This document shows positions 46,706 to 58,374 of a stretch of DNA of 64,000 nucleotides, piece after piece (within the stretch, counting starts at the first letter, position 1; each line of letters starts with the position of its first letter). Both the position numbers and the translations under genes were made by a program. The stretch lies in the NCBI RefSeq assembly GCF_009389715.1, contig NC_052395.1, forward strand, positions 26,007,670 to 26,071,669, read 5' to 3'. The stretch comes from Phoenix dactylifera. Its lineage: Eukaryota > Streptophyta > Magnoliopsida > Arecales > Arecaceae. The notes below the pieces were generated by a model. It was not told where the DNA came from and searched no databases. It was given only the letters and a program-made list of their open reading frames with translations.

Positions 46706-49700
46706 ATGAAGATACTTTTATGGAATTGCCGGGGTGCGGGTAAACCGTCTTTTTCCTCGGCTTTTAGGAGGCTAGTGCATATGCATGAGCCAACTATTTG
46801 TGTACTTCTTGAGACCCGACTTTCCGGTAGAGGCTTGCAGCAAGCTAGAAAAAGGCTACCCAGATCGTGGGGTTTTCATGCTGTTGAATCTCGGGGATTA
46901 TCAGGTGGCATTATTGTAACATGGCAAATGAATAGCTGCAAGATTGATGTTTTCAATGTTTGCAACCAGAACATTGTGTTGGTTATATATGAGGAGAATA
47001 GGCAGCCCTGGGTGTTCTCGGCAGTGTATGTCAATACGGATTTCCGTGAGAGAAGAATACTGTGGGAGAAGGTGAGTTGTTTGATTCATCAGGGGGACCC
47101 AACACTGGTGGCCGGCGATTTTAACTGCATTGATAGTCCTCTGGAAAAGAGAGGGGCAAGCCATTTATTAACAAATTGGAGGTTAAGGAATTTCAGGAGT
47201 TCATCAGTGGTAACGGATTAGTAGATTTGGGCTTCACTGGACCAAGATACACATGGTGCAACAACATGCTGGGTTGTGCTAGGATATGGGAGTGGATTGA
47301 TCGGGTATTCGCCACATCCGGGTGGATTTAGTGCTAGCCAGATTTTAGGGTATGCCATCCACCACGGATTGCATCAGATCATTGCCCTATTTTGGTTAAC
47401 ACATCTCTTATCCACGATCCTGGAAGGTGGTGAGGGCAGTTGCTGGTACGAGGGCATGCCATTTATAGGATATCACGTAGGTTGGAGATGACCAAATGAC
47501 GATTGAGGAGGTGGAATAGGATTGAGGTGGGCAACATCTTCAGGAAGATTGAAGAGGCTGAAGCGTCTATTGCTACTATCCAGGGCAAAGAAGAGCAGAA
47601 TGGTGGCTTGACTAAGGGTGAATAGGGGGAGCTTCGGGTACAGCTTGCAAGGCACCACTCCCTTCTCCGGCAGCAGGAGACTTTTTGGAAACAAAAGTCA
47701 AGGTTCAGTAGATTTTGGAAGGAGATCACAACACCAAGTTTTTTTCCATCAGGCCACCATCATACGCCGGCAGAGAATAAAATTTACAGCATCAGGGAGA
47801 GCAGTGGTCAGATGACTGAAGATCCAGACTCGATCAGGCAGACCTTGGAGGGTCTTTTCAAATCCAGATTGACAGAGAAGACCAGAGATGGAGGGCAGTT
47901 TTCTCAAGCTATTCTACCTAGAAGGGTCACAGATTTGGAGAATACTGAGTTGATCAGACCGGTGACAGCAGTAGAGATTTAGGAGAGCCTATGGTCCCTA
48001 GCTGAGGACAAGGCACCTGGGCCGGATGGCTTTCCCCCCTTTTCTTTCGAAGATACTGGCACATAGTGAGACAGGATGTGATTGAGGCCATCTCTTAGTG
48101 CTTCAGATCAACCACCATTTCTAGTGAGTGGAAACAAGCATTTATTACATTGATCCCAAAGAGGCAGGATGCCATAGAGCCGAGCCACTACCGTCCCATC
48201 AATCTTTGCACGGCCCTCTACAAGATCAAAGCCAAGATATTAGTGAGGAGAGTTAGAGGAGTATTAGCTAATTTGATTAGCCTTGAGCAGGGAGCTTTCA
48301 TCAGAAGATGCAGTATTTCTGATAATGTATTAATCTCTCAGGAGTTTATGTGTGACCTCGGGCATGCTCCACGCAGCAGAGGAATGATGGGCATCAAGTT
48401 GGATATGGAGAGAGCATATGACAGGATGGATTGGCAATATTTGGGGCACTCTCTAGAGATTTTTGGTTTTCATCAGCAGTGGATCAGATGGGTAATGAGC
48501 TGTATCAGATCACCATCCTATGCTATTCTGGTGAATGGCTCGTCTACGCGATTCTTTGAGTCTTCAGTAGGCCTACGTTAGGAATGTCCATTGTCTCCTC
48601 TGCTGTTCATTCTATACTCGATGCCTTATCCAGAGCCCTCCATAGTGCTACTGAGACCCAGGAGCTGGAGCCTTATAGGCTGAGGGCTGGTACACTTCAA
48701 ATCTCCCATTTGCTATTTGTTGATGATTGCCTTTTGATGACTAGGGCGAATAGGAAGTCAGCACGAGCTATCCGAAGGATAATTGGCGAGTATTGCAGTG
48801 CATCCGGACAATGGGTTAATCTGACCAAATCGGCCATATGCTACAGCCCGAAGGTTGAAGCTCAGGTGAAAGGTGCCATCTCGGAGATTTTGGGATTAGC
48901 GAGCAGGAAGGTCTCATGCGGTATTTGGGGATCCCCATTAACAGGCGCCGGTTGCGTAGGATTGACTGTTTCGAGGTGGAGATGACATTTCGGCAGCAGC
49001 TGGGGGGGTGGCAGGCGAGTACCCTATCCACGATGGGCAGGGTGATCCTGGTCAAGTCAGTGTTGAGCTCTATACCTTTATACTTGCTCTTAAACATCAT
49101 CGTTCCAGCTACATTATTGAGGTCATTGGATCAAATGTTGCGGAGATTTATTTGGGGAGGACGGGCATGCGGAGGTGGCACCCACTTGCTTGCTTAGGGG
49201 GTCCTTTGCCAGCTGACGAGGAGAGGGGATCTCAGCATCCACTCCCTTCTCACTAGGAGGGAGGTGCTGGCAGCCCGGCGTGTGGTTAGATTCTTTTTGG
49301 AGCTAGAGGGGCTATGGAGCAGGTTGATGAGAGCCAAGTATGGAGAGCGGAGCATCAGTGACTTATTCAGACCAGGATGTCAGTGCTCATACATTTGGCG
49401 TGAGATGTGTATGCTTCCCTACATCTCGTGGGCGGTGGAGGATGGCCGCAGTATTGACGTTGTTGAGGACAGATGAATGGCTGAACTGCCACTATCCCGA
49501 TGGCCGACTTTGTTTGACCCAGATGCGACAGCCGGTAGCAGAGTGTGTGACCTCCTAGCTCTAAGAGAGAGCAGATGGGATGCTTATCAGATCCACCATC
49601 GGTTCGGTGATGCCCTAGCAGAGAGGATATTGGCGACCTCCCTACCCTTGCAGGGGACAGTGGATAGGAGGATATGGAGCCGGACATGAAGGGCGGGAGC

Positions 49701-50732
49701 TATAGTTGGTGATCTCCAGGCTGTGTTGGACCCGGGGCCCACTCGTCAATTGGAGGACCGTTGGATCTAGTGGTTGTGAGTCCATCCACGGGTTGCCCTT
49801 TTCCTGTGGAGGGTAACATAGGGTATCTTACCCACTAGAGGAGTCTTGGCTCGGAGGGAATTAGCATACCGGTCGATTGAGAGGGATGCCCGAGGGAGGA
49901 GGAGACTATCAACCATGGGTTGTTTACTTGTCCGCGAGCGACTCAGGTCTGGGGCTTCGCCTTGGGCCACCGACATAGCTTCACTTCTTCGGAGTTGTTT
50001 CTGAGCCAAGTGAAAGATGCAGCTCGACATCCTGGTGGGGCAGAGAGGGGAGTGGTATGGGCAAATGTGGCATATCATAAATGGTTGGACAGGAACGCGC
50101 GAATTTTTGATGGCAAAGGTTTCTATCCGAGATCAGTGGCTACCAGAGCACTCGCTCATGCAGTTGAACTAGTTAACTCTGTAGCTCAGCGTTCACCTAG
50201 AGGAGATAGGGACATCAGGGGTTCCCCTTTAGCTTCCAAAGTGCCCAGGCACATGATGATACCGATGGTATTCTGGGAGCCCCCACCCCTTGGTTTTCTC
50301 AAGATGAATTTCGATTGTAGTGTCTCAAAGGGCAGTAGCAGATGTGGGTGGGTTTTGTGATTAGAGACCAGGACTCCAGGATGATTGATGTCGGTGGTCG
50401 GTGCATTTTTGATGAGTCAGTCCCAGTGGTGGAGCTGTATGCAGCATAGGAGGGCCTTGTTCATGCATGCTAGAGTGCATCTAGGTGCGAGGCGGATCTT
50501 CCTTAAGGATGATTCGGCTATAATGATCGATTGGATTCAAAGCGGGCGTGTCAGGACAGATTTGCATCCTCTAATCTATGACATTTGCCATCTGCTGGAG
50601 GAGTGTAATTCTTTTAGTGCCATGCATGTCTTTCGGGAGGCGAACAGTGTGGCGGACTGGGTCGCCTCCTTCGCAGCACACCATACGAGCGCCTTCATAT
50701 GGGGGCATCGGAGCATGTGCCATTGGCACTAG
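46706..50732 (+). pseudogene. LINE ORF2: endonuclease, reverse transcriptase, RNase H (broken)
   Basis: ORF2 begins at ATG 46706 (MKILLWNCRGAGK), the N-terminus of the APE-type endonuclease, with LVAGDFNCI at about 47115 and SDHCPI at about 47370 in another frame. Reverse transcriptase: DKAPGPDGF (about 48010), HYRPINLCTALYKI (48186), GIKLDMERAYDRMDW (48390) and catalytic LLFVDDCLLM (48712). A zf-RVT region lies around 49850-50000. RNase H: LGFLKMNFDCS (50290), LKDDSAIMIDWIQ (50500), HVFREANSVADWVA (50630). Stops at 47219, 47986, 48579, 49195, 49474 and elsewhere, plus frameshifts, make it non-functional; domain order is complete. Confidence 0.88.
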
Positions 50733-50828
50733 AGCGTATTTTGCACTGTGACCATTCAGGGCATCTTCACGGCCGTATGTAGTGAGACGCTGTTATACCC
50801 AAAAAAAAGAAAAGAAAAAGACTACATA

Positions 50829-51085
50829 TCTTCCATCTATGAGACTAGTTATGCCCAGCGAAGATAATCGAGAGCCATAGAAAAATTTGGCGCTCCTTGT
50901 CCATGCTGCTGATGCATTCTATCCCTCATGTGAAGTGGTTGAAATAGCTGATTTCGCAGCATTATTGTCCCTACATCTATTCCACTTCTGTACATTCTCT
51001 CCCTGTGTTTAGTCACTATTAAAGAATAGATCAGCTAATGCTGCAGAACTGCAATCCAAATTGGTCCCAACAAAAAAAGAATGTT
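50829..51085 (+). pseudogene. 3' tail of the older LINE
   Basis: It resumes exactly after the 13-bp target duplication: the frame LREKGSTNIVLQK ending at 44496 continues here through VHAADAFYPSCEVVEIADFA. It ends in caacaaaaaaagaatg, a degenerate poly(A). Confidence 0.7.
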
Positions 51086-51153
51086 TTTATGGAAGTAATA
51101 GGAGCAAATAAAATAGACTTTCATTCATAGAATAACGAGAGCAGAGGTACACA

Positions 51154-51159
51154 TTTATT
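51154..51159 (-). terminator. Putative polyadenylation signal of gene 2
   Basis: aataaa on the minus strand, about 55 nt after the gene 2 stop; the spacing matches the signal of gene 1. Confidence 0.5.
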
Positions 51160-51212
51160 TCACCTCATGATCACTACAATCCTCCCCTCAAAACCAAAAA
51201 CTTCTGTCAACC

Positions 51213-54200
51213 CTATGCAATATTGGCATAGAAGTCCTGAATTACAATGCGGATTGCAATCGGAATCTTAACTGAATGAACACCTCCATCCCACCAAGTC
51301 ATGCTGCCAAATGTATAATCGCCTTGTACCTTTCGAGTCGTCTCGAAGGTAATCTTGAAGGTCTGTGTCTTGTTAACAGCATCGAACACTAGGATTGGAG
51401 GTTCCACAACCATCTGAACTCCCGGTGGAGGTTCAGGAATCGCTTTATAGACCGCATCAACTTTACCCACATTAGTGACCGTTCTCCAAACCGTCATGGA
51501 ACTCTTGAGATTAGGAATGGAGATGGAGGGGAGGTTCAGGTAAGACGCATGCCGTAATTTTGTATCACATATCTCAATTGTTTTTAGAGTACAGTTGAAG
51601 AACTTGTGGTAATCCTTTGGATCGATGTCATATATAAGGCCAGGGTCGGCAGCTTTGTTTGGATCGATGTGACCCCCTCCATAGTCGAACGGGTCAGCAA
51701 TTTTTCTTGGGAATCCCTCGGCTTGTATGGGCATGCCATATTCATCAGCAATGGATGCTTCAAAATGGCAGCAAGCCATCAGCGAATGACCTGCAAGAAA
51801 TAAACTAAATGAAAAGAAACGAACAAGTTCGATCTACGCACCAGTGGTGACGAGTGCTGATTTTATGGCAGCATGAGACCAATTAGGATGCATGGATTTG
51901 AGCAAGGCTGCAACTCCTGCGACATGCGGGCAAGCCATTGAGGTTCCTGAGCCAAAAATATAGGAGTTCTCTTTTGCTGCCAAGATGCTGACTCCTGGTG
52001 CGGCGATATCGGGCTGTTGAAATGTCAGCCATATATAAGAGGTTGGGAGAATATAAAGGTTGTGCTATGCATTTATAGAAGAATAGGATCGTTTGAAGCA
52101 TCCATCTTGCCATGCCGTTTCAGATGTATTTAATGATATATATGTTTGGCAGTAGACATCCACAGAATTGCAAAGCAAGAAAGATAATGATGCATTTAAT
52201 TTGATACCTTGAGCACTCCAGGAGGAAGTATAGAAGGTCCTCTTGAGGAGAATATTGCTACTTTTGGAGACAAGACTTCTTTCCCTATGACATTGCGCGT
52301 CCGTTTCACCCTAACTACAGGTGTGCTGCGCAAATCCAAAACACAACCAATATCGTTAGAGCCAAAACCCACAGTAATGGATCTTAATTAATGTTCATGA
52401 AGTCAGAGATAGAAACTTGCCTTTCAGTGTATATATACATCCCAATTTGATATCCTATGACGAAATCTACAAAAACACAAGTGATGCCTTTGCATTCTTC
52501 GGTCATTTCAAGGTTGTTATTTGTGTATGTAGCCATAATAATTCCCTCTCCCCCAGCTTTCAGAACACCAGTCAGCGCATCTTGGTACAAAGACAAATCG
52601 GATGAGAGAGAAGTAACCGCACACAGAACAATAGTTCCGGCCAAGTTAGTACCATTCAAAGACTCCTTGTCGCAGCTGCAGAAACATTTGGCAGGTCTGA
52701 ATGAGTGGATGCTCAAGCTTAGCTTACAAACCCAGTCGATAGTTACTCACCTGCCACCAAAAGCTAGCGCTTTGAAATTGCTCTCTGTGCCTTCGGTGGA
52801 GTTGTAGAAGATGGATTGGCCCTGCAAAAGGATATGATTACTGGCTTAGAGTTCAGCACCGGTATATCTTACTTGTTAGGTTGGCTTGGAATAGTTTGAG
52901 TGAGTTATTCCTGGCATAAAGCCTTAATTAACTAGCAATATAATTCTATTCCAAAAGGGACAACCAAGCTTGTTAGGAGTAACAGAATCAAGGAAGGAGT
53001 TAATTTCATACCACAAAGCTCCGATGATCTCCAAGGGTGATCACAGTAGGAAAAGACCGGTCGATTGTGCTTGCAGCCACTGTTATGACCCAAGGCGCGG
53101 TGTTTGACAGGGTCTGAGGAATAGGTCCTGCGTTCCCGGCAGCATATACGACGGTGATACCTCGGGCCACCGCATGCAACGTGCCAAACGAGTCCTCTTC
53201 CACACTAATCGACAGGGATAGGATATCCACTCCATCATGAATAGCGTCATCTATGGCCTTGAGAACTGTTGCGCTGCTGCCGGCACCGCCGCCTTGGTCG
53301 GTCTTCCACAGTGCCTTGTAGATGGCCAGCCGGGCCTTGGGAGCACCTCCCCTCGCCACTCCCGCTGCGAGACCATGGAAGCTCACGTTTTCCACGACGG
53401 AGCCGGCGGCGATGGAGGCCGTGTGGGTGCCGTGACCAATGAAGTCCCGGGGAGAAAGGTACTCGGACTTGAGGTTCTTCTTGTCGATCCCGGCGGTGTA
53501 GTATCGGGCTCCGATGATCTTCCTGCCGCAATTATTGCTGTCAAATGCCTCTCCGACCTCGCATTTTCCTTTCCACCGTGATGGTATGGGGCCATATCCG
53601 TCATCATTGAAGCTTTTCGATTCCGGCCAGATCCCTGGTAGAAGGTGGCATTTGCTTGTTAGAAATGATTGCAGATATTTGTTACCTATATATGATTTGA
53701 GAAATTATTCCAGTAAACCCTATTGTCTTGAGTGGCTATGAGAATTCGTGTGGGCATGTATTTAATCTCACATTAGTTATGCACTGAATAGATTTTGAAT
53801 GTTTATACAGAACCAAGAAAATCAAATTATACTTTCTAGTTAACTTTTTTTGGATGAGGTTATGTTGTGAAAAATAGTATCAAAGCAACTTAGTTCATAG
53901 CCCATATAACTAGAAGACATATGTCCATCGGAGCTGATCATGAGTTGATTGTGATGGTTGTAATTAGATTTGAATAGATTTGAACCCTTGACCTGGCGAG
54001 GATGCTAGGGCTTAAACGGAGAGAGTATGTGAGGATTCATGCGGCCGTGTGTTTAATCCCACATCCGCTATGCATTGGGTAGATTGCCTTCTTGGATGAG
54101 GTTCTGAGCTATGACAGTGATCCTTTCTAACTATTATAGTAAATCAATGGGTCAATACTCAGCAAGATCTTTCCTATGCAATCAGTTGTACAAGCCACAA

Positions 54201-57200
54201 ATGAGAAGGGATTTATTTCCATCATGCACTAAGTGGCTGTGAGGCCCAAGCCGAAGGAGAGGCCGGAATCCCCAGCTGCACCTTCTCGAGCATAACGGGG
54301 GCGAGATCCGTGGCGGCCATTTGAATGGCCGATGAACCCGCGCAACCGCCGCTAAAATCACGGCGGTGAACGAGTAGAGCCGTTTGAAATTTTTCTGTAA
54401 AATCCTCCGTTGACCTGCATCTGAGATCCACCAAGCACTTCTCCTTCTCCACCCTACTCTGCCTCTAACCCCTTTCCCTCCTCCACTGCTAGGGTTTGGA
54501 GCTCGCATCAGTGCCGCCGGAGAGAGTAGCCGCAGCTTCTCTTCGTAGCAAGGTAAGCCTCAACCCTATATCCTTCCTACCTTATGATAATGAAATAAAA
54601 GAAGAGAAGAAGAGGAGAAAAAGGCGTATCTGTGATCGTCAGCTTGCCGGCTCTCGGTCATAGGTATCGTCTGGCTTCGGCTGCAACCACCGCCAGTCGT
54701 CGGAGGGGGATGCAGTTGGGTCGGAGTCCTTCCCTTTCTCCCTTCTGGTGGGACAAAGGGGGCGACTCTCGCCTCTTTCCCTGGGTGAACAGAAGAAGAA
54801 ATAAAGAAAGAAAGAAGAAAGAAAGAAAAAAAAGGGGAGGGGACTCACCGTGGGCGTCGGCCGCAGGCGCAGCCTGCGACTGCGGCACCGGAGGCCGGGG
54901 AATGCCGGCCTCAGGCGCGGCCTGCGACTGTGGCGCCAGAGGCCGGGGAACGCCGGCCACGGGCCGCGAGTTCGGCCACGGCCGCAGCCACTGACCGTGG
55001 GTGCGGCCACGGCCGCAACCGTGGGTGCCGCCAGCCGGCCGAGGGGGCGTCGCCGGCTGCTGCTCGGCCCTCTCGAGCCCGATCTCCCCTTACGGGAGAA
55101 GAAAGAGGGAAGGAGAAAAGAAGAAGAAGAAGAAGGAGGAGGAGAAGAGGAGGGGAAGCTTCGGGAATGAAGAAGAGGGGAAGTTTCGGGAGAAGAGAGG
55201 AAAAAGAAGAAAAGAAGAAAGAATGAAAAAAAAGGAAAAATAATAAATAATAATAATAATAAATATATAATGAAATAAATAGAGAATTAAGGTAATAGAT
55301 GTATTTAAATGAAATGAAATAACAATAAATAAATAAATTAATATAGAAAATGATAATCTGTCCTCTATGATGATGATAGGTACAATGAAGTTGTCATCTA
55401 GTTCTAGAGATTCGTGAGCGAATCAAGGTAAGTAACCCTGGCACTGATCTTATTAATTTAAAATCATTGTTTAATTGTAAGAATAAAATAATGAAAATAT
55501 ATTTGGTATGATGTATTTTCTTGAAAGTATGATCAAGCATATGATTGCATGAGATTCATGAGTTTGACTAAAATGCATCCTTCAAGAATATTTGAGTATA
55601 AATTATGGTTATGATAAAGTGCATGAAAATGAGATTTGTGGCATGATCATGAATTTTATACATTAAGATGAATTATGGTTATGATAAATTGCATAAAAAA
55701 TGAGATTTGTGGCATGATCATGAATTTTATACATTACGATGAATTATGGTTATGATAAATTGCATGAAAAATGAGATTTGTGGCATAATCATGAATTTAA
55801 TACATTATGATGCCATTCGTCATTTTTCAATCAATATATGAAGGTATGATTTATGAAAAAGAAGAATGAAATATGAACTCTCAGATAGCTATGCCCACCT
55901 CTAGAAATAGAGGTCAGTCGACCCCCCTAGAGCTAGCATCCAACGAATATGGCCCTCTGCCAACGGGTTAAAGTTGGTAACGAATATGAATAAGTTATAA
56001 CATCGTCGACTACGAATATGAGCCCTGTCACGGGATTATAGTGACCATAGCAGCACATCCGTCTGAGAGTAAGATTTATAAAGTATGGATGAATGGCAAC
56101 ATTTTTTTTTATATGACTTGCATTATCATGTTTATGAACTTGCATGGTTGGAGCATATTTTGCTTTATAACTTGTTTTGAATAAATTGTCTATGAAATGC
56201 TTTATTTTGCTGTTAAATTCTTCAAATGATGCATTGGCATGAGAAAAATTATGCTTGATCTAATAAGATAGTACATGGTTACTTACTGAGCCACAAGCTC
56301 ATACCCCTCCTGTTGTTTCCTTTTATTTATTTCAGATAATTAAGGCGATTAGGAGCGGGGAAGAGTAAATGAAAATTGGAGTTGAAGCATAGTTATAGGG
56401 ACTCTTAACTATCTATGTTAATAAGTTTGGGTTGTAATATTGCAAACTCAAGTATTTGATTTAGATGCTTTGTATTCGCTTTTTTATGATTTGTCAATAA
56501 ATTTGATCAGATTTGGTTTAATTTCATGAACTAAAATTGTTATCATAGGCTTCGTGTTATAGTGGGCAGCAACCTACAATAGCACGGCCATGTCATGAAT
56601 CGGATCTGGGACGCGAGGAAAAAAAAAAAATTATGTCCGGATCTGGGGCGTGACAGTGGCTATCTACATCTTGATTTGTTAATTTTCATAAACAAGAAAA
56701 CCTGAATATAACTAACCTGTGTCAATGATCCCAATGATGATGCCATCTCCAAAATTGCTCTTTCGAAGAAGCTTAGTAGGATGAACATAATTCATTCCCA
56801 GGTAGTTCCAGCTACGAGTTGTAAGCAGCTGATAATTCCGACTTGGCCTTACACTGATGACTTCAGGTGACTCTGAATGGAATGTAATGTTAATTGGCTG
56901 CACTAAAGATTAATAGAACTATAAGATATTCCACCAGTCTATTATGATCCAGAAGCAGTGGAACCTGCAAGCAGCTTTGCTTGAGACTCTGTGAGCATAG
57001 CTGCGAAGCCCGAAAATCCATGCCTGTAGCTGTACACAATAGATGCTGAAGCTTCCTCCTTGCTGAAAGACCACAAAATCAGAAGAAATAATCAGAATAA
57101 GCGTTATGTTCACTGTCTATTTGGATTAAAAATAAACACAGAAAGAGATGACAAGCAATGAATGCACAAAGAATTAGCAGAATACCTCCCAAGAAGAGAA

Positions 57201-57442
57201 GTTAGCATGTCATGGTGTGAAGCTGTGACATGGTGTGGGTCCTCGTGCTTCCTCTCTCCCAAGTACACAATGTACAGCTGGAGATAGATAATTCTCAATG
57301 GGATTAAGAGCTAAATTTTGATTTATGGCTGAAGATGAACACTTACTTTTTTAGTGGCTTCAGCTCCATATGGCATCACCTGAAAGCAGGAGAAGGCCAG
57401 GAAAGTAATAATAATCAGAAAGGAAGGAAGTCGGGAAGCCAT
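51213..57442 (-). CDS. Subtilisin-like serine protease, SBT3-type (gene 2), complete
   Basis: Ten exons on the minus strand: 57442-57347, 57277-57186, 57062-56965, 56872-56717, 53634-53012, 52821-52751, 52675-52421, 52325-52208, 52013-51842, 51757-51213 (2226 nt, 741 aa). Exons 1-4, 8, 9 and 10 have exactly the lengths of gene 1, and all phases agree. Signal peptide [20 protein letters not shown]; propeptide [14 protein letters not shown]; Asp146 (GIIDTG), His215 (GHGTHTAS), Asn315 (YAAGN), Ser528 (GTSMACPH); PA domain in exon 7; C-terminus ends FYANIA. Intron 7 has a GC donor (GAAAG/GCAAGT). Intron 4 is 3082 bp because of inserted elements, against 74 bp in gene 1. The open frame suggests function, provided intron 4 still splices. 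Confidence 0.93.
53735..54150. mobile_element. Possible TRIM-like mini-retrotransposon in intron 4
   Basis: Two direct copies of a roughly 130-bp LTR-like segment (tatgagaattcgtgtgggcatgtatttaatctcaca... at about 53738 and tgtgaggattcatgcggccgtgtgtttaatcccaca... at 54029), each followed by ttggatgaggtt, enclose a short interior. The first copy is followed by agtatcaaagc (53877), similar to the initiator-Met primer-binding site. No coding capacity. Confidence 0.5.
54238..56655. mobile_element. 2.4 kb solo LTR in intron 4 of gene 2
   Basis: The element starts TGTGAGGCCC and ends GGGGCGTGACA, with a perfect 5-bp duplication gtggc on both sides (54233-54237 and 56656-56660). The interior has a GC-rich leader, purine-rich tracts (54770-54840, 55085-55240), a ~70-bp triple repeat (55605-55815), a cagataattaaggcgattaggagcgg stretch and the common plant Gypsy LTR end tccggatctggggcgtgaca. 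No second LTR or coding region was found, so a solo LTR formed by recombination between LTRs is the simplest reading. Confidence 0.85.
55605..55815. repeat. Three ~70-bp tandem repeats in the solo LTR
   Basis: gaattatggttatgataaa(t/g)tgcat(g/a)aaa...gagatttgtggcatgatcatgaattttatacatta occurs three times in a row, starting at about 55600, 55668 and 55739, with few differences. Confidence 0.9.
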
Positions 57443-57977
57443 CTTTGGTGTTATTGCGGTCGTGTTTGCAGAAGAAGCTTAATTTTGTGTCCTTTAGAAT
57501 CACTTGGCTTTGTCCTTAAAAAGAGCAGAAGTGCAAGTGTGCAACCATGTGTAGGGTTATTCCGGTATAGCACTTGGGAGAAAATCCTTTGTTTCATTTT
57601 CGTCTTAGACAAACTGTGGGTAACAGTTATTAAAAAATGAGGAATTAGACCGGTTAACGAGCCGAGCTGCTCGGGCCCGGCTCGGGCTCGGCCCGGTAAA
57701 AGCTCGGCTCGAGCTCGGCTCGTTAGTCAAACGAGCCCGAGCCCGAGCCTAAAATAAGGCTCGTTTAAATCCGAGCCCGAGCAGCTCACGAGCCTGTTTG
57801 GGCTCATGAGCCCAAATTAAATTTTCCATCACCCCCTTAATCATTTGGCCATTTTTATTCCCCGAGGACCCCGACCTCTGCCACCTTAGTCCAAGACTAA
57901 AACCCTCGGCTCTCACACAGTCCTCGCTTTCCTCTAGGCTCTAGGGTTTACACGCTCTCTTCGTCGTCTTCGATCCG

Positions 57978-58108
57978 ATAGTTTCTGCAACGCTCGAGGA
58001 GGAGAAGAAGAGCTCGGAGGACGGATCTCCTCTGGTGGAGGGGGAGGCGGCGAGAGATCCGGGGGTGGAGGAGGTGGAGAAAGGGGAGGAGAAGGAGGAG
58101 GAGGAGGA

Positions 58109-58140
<32 letters not shown>

Positions 58141-58242
58141 AAGAAGGTTAAGGAGGAGAAGCGGAAGCGAAAGAAGAGAGATGCGGCGGAGAAGGGTGAG
58201 GAGGAAGGGACGGAGAAAAAGGAGAGGAAGAGGCGCCGTTAA
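57978..58242 (+). pseudogene. Captured Glu/Lys-rich coding fragment
   Basis: From about 57978 the plus strand is open as VSATLEEEKKSSEDGSPLVE and an acidic stretch up to a G-run, then KKVKEEKRKRKKRDAAEKGE and a basic end, ERKRRR and a stop at 58240-58242. The tccctctaggctctagggttt leader upstream resembles a plant 5' UTR. It looks like the N-terminus of a nuclear or nucleolar protein of unknown identity. Confidence 0.4.
58112..58140. repeat. Poly(G) tract
   Basis: About 29 consecutive G after a (gag)n run. Either a true homopolymer or a sequencing or assembly artefact; its length decides the reading frame of the surrounding fragment. Confidence 0.8.
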
Positions 58243-58314
58243 CTAGGGGACCAACGTATGCTTCTTCTAGCACAAGAGCCCGAGCCAAGCCCGAGCAACA
58301 CATGAGCCACGTCC

Positions 58315-58374
58315 CACATCCAGCACAAGAGCGTCAAGGCCCAAATCTGGGACACCGCCGGCCAAGAGAGGTAC
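58315..58374 (+). pseudogene. RabA/Rab11-type small GTPase exon fragment
   Basis: The plus strand reads [22 protein letters not shown], containing the switch II G3 motif WDTAGQERY preceded by KAQI, which is the signature of plant RabA (Rab11) proteins ([21 protein letters not shown] in the family). Similarity stops right after QERY. Only about 20 codons are kept, so this is a captured exon piece without function as a GTPase. Confidence 0.75.

Larger units (their letters stand above)
44510..50815 (+). mobile_element. Full-length L1-type LINE with 13-bp TSD
   Basis: The 13-mer aaaagactacata occurs immediately before (44497-44509) and after (50816-50828) the element. It has a GC-rich 5' leader, an ORF1 region with nucleic-acid-binding motifs, an ORF2 region with endonuclease, reverse transcriptase, zf-RVT and RNase H, and an A-rich tail (50801-50815). 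The coding regions contain several stops and frameshifts, so this copy is inactive. It inserted into an older LINE in the same orientation. Confidence 0.92.

Noticed and set aside
53383..53607. Apparent frameshift in exon 5 of gene 2
   Set aside because: Careful codon-by-codon reading from 53634 shows the frame is continuous (623 nt, same phase as gene 3); the alternative frame is coincidental.
54182..55243. Overlapping GC-rich frames in the solo LTR as genes
   Set aside because: They lie inside an element with a perfect TSD, overlap on both strands, and are driven by purine-rich tracts.
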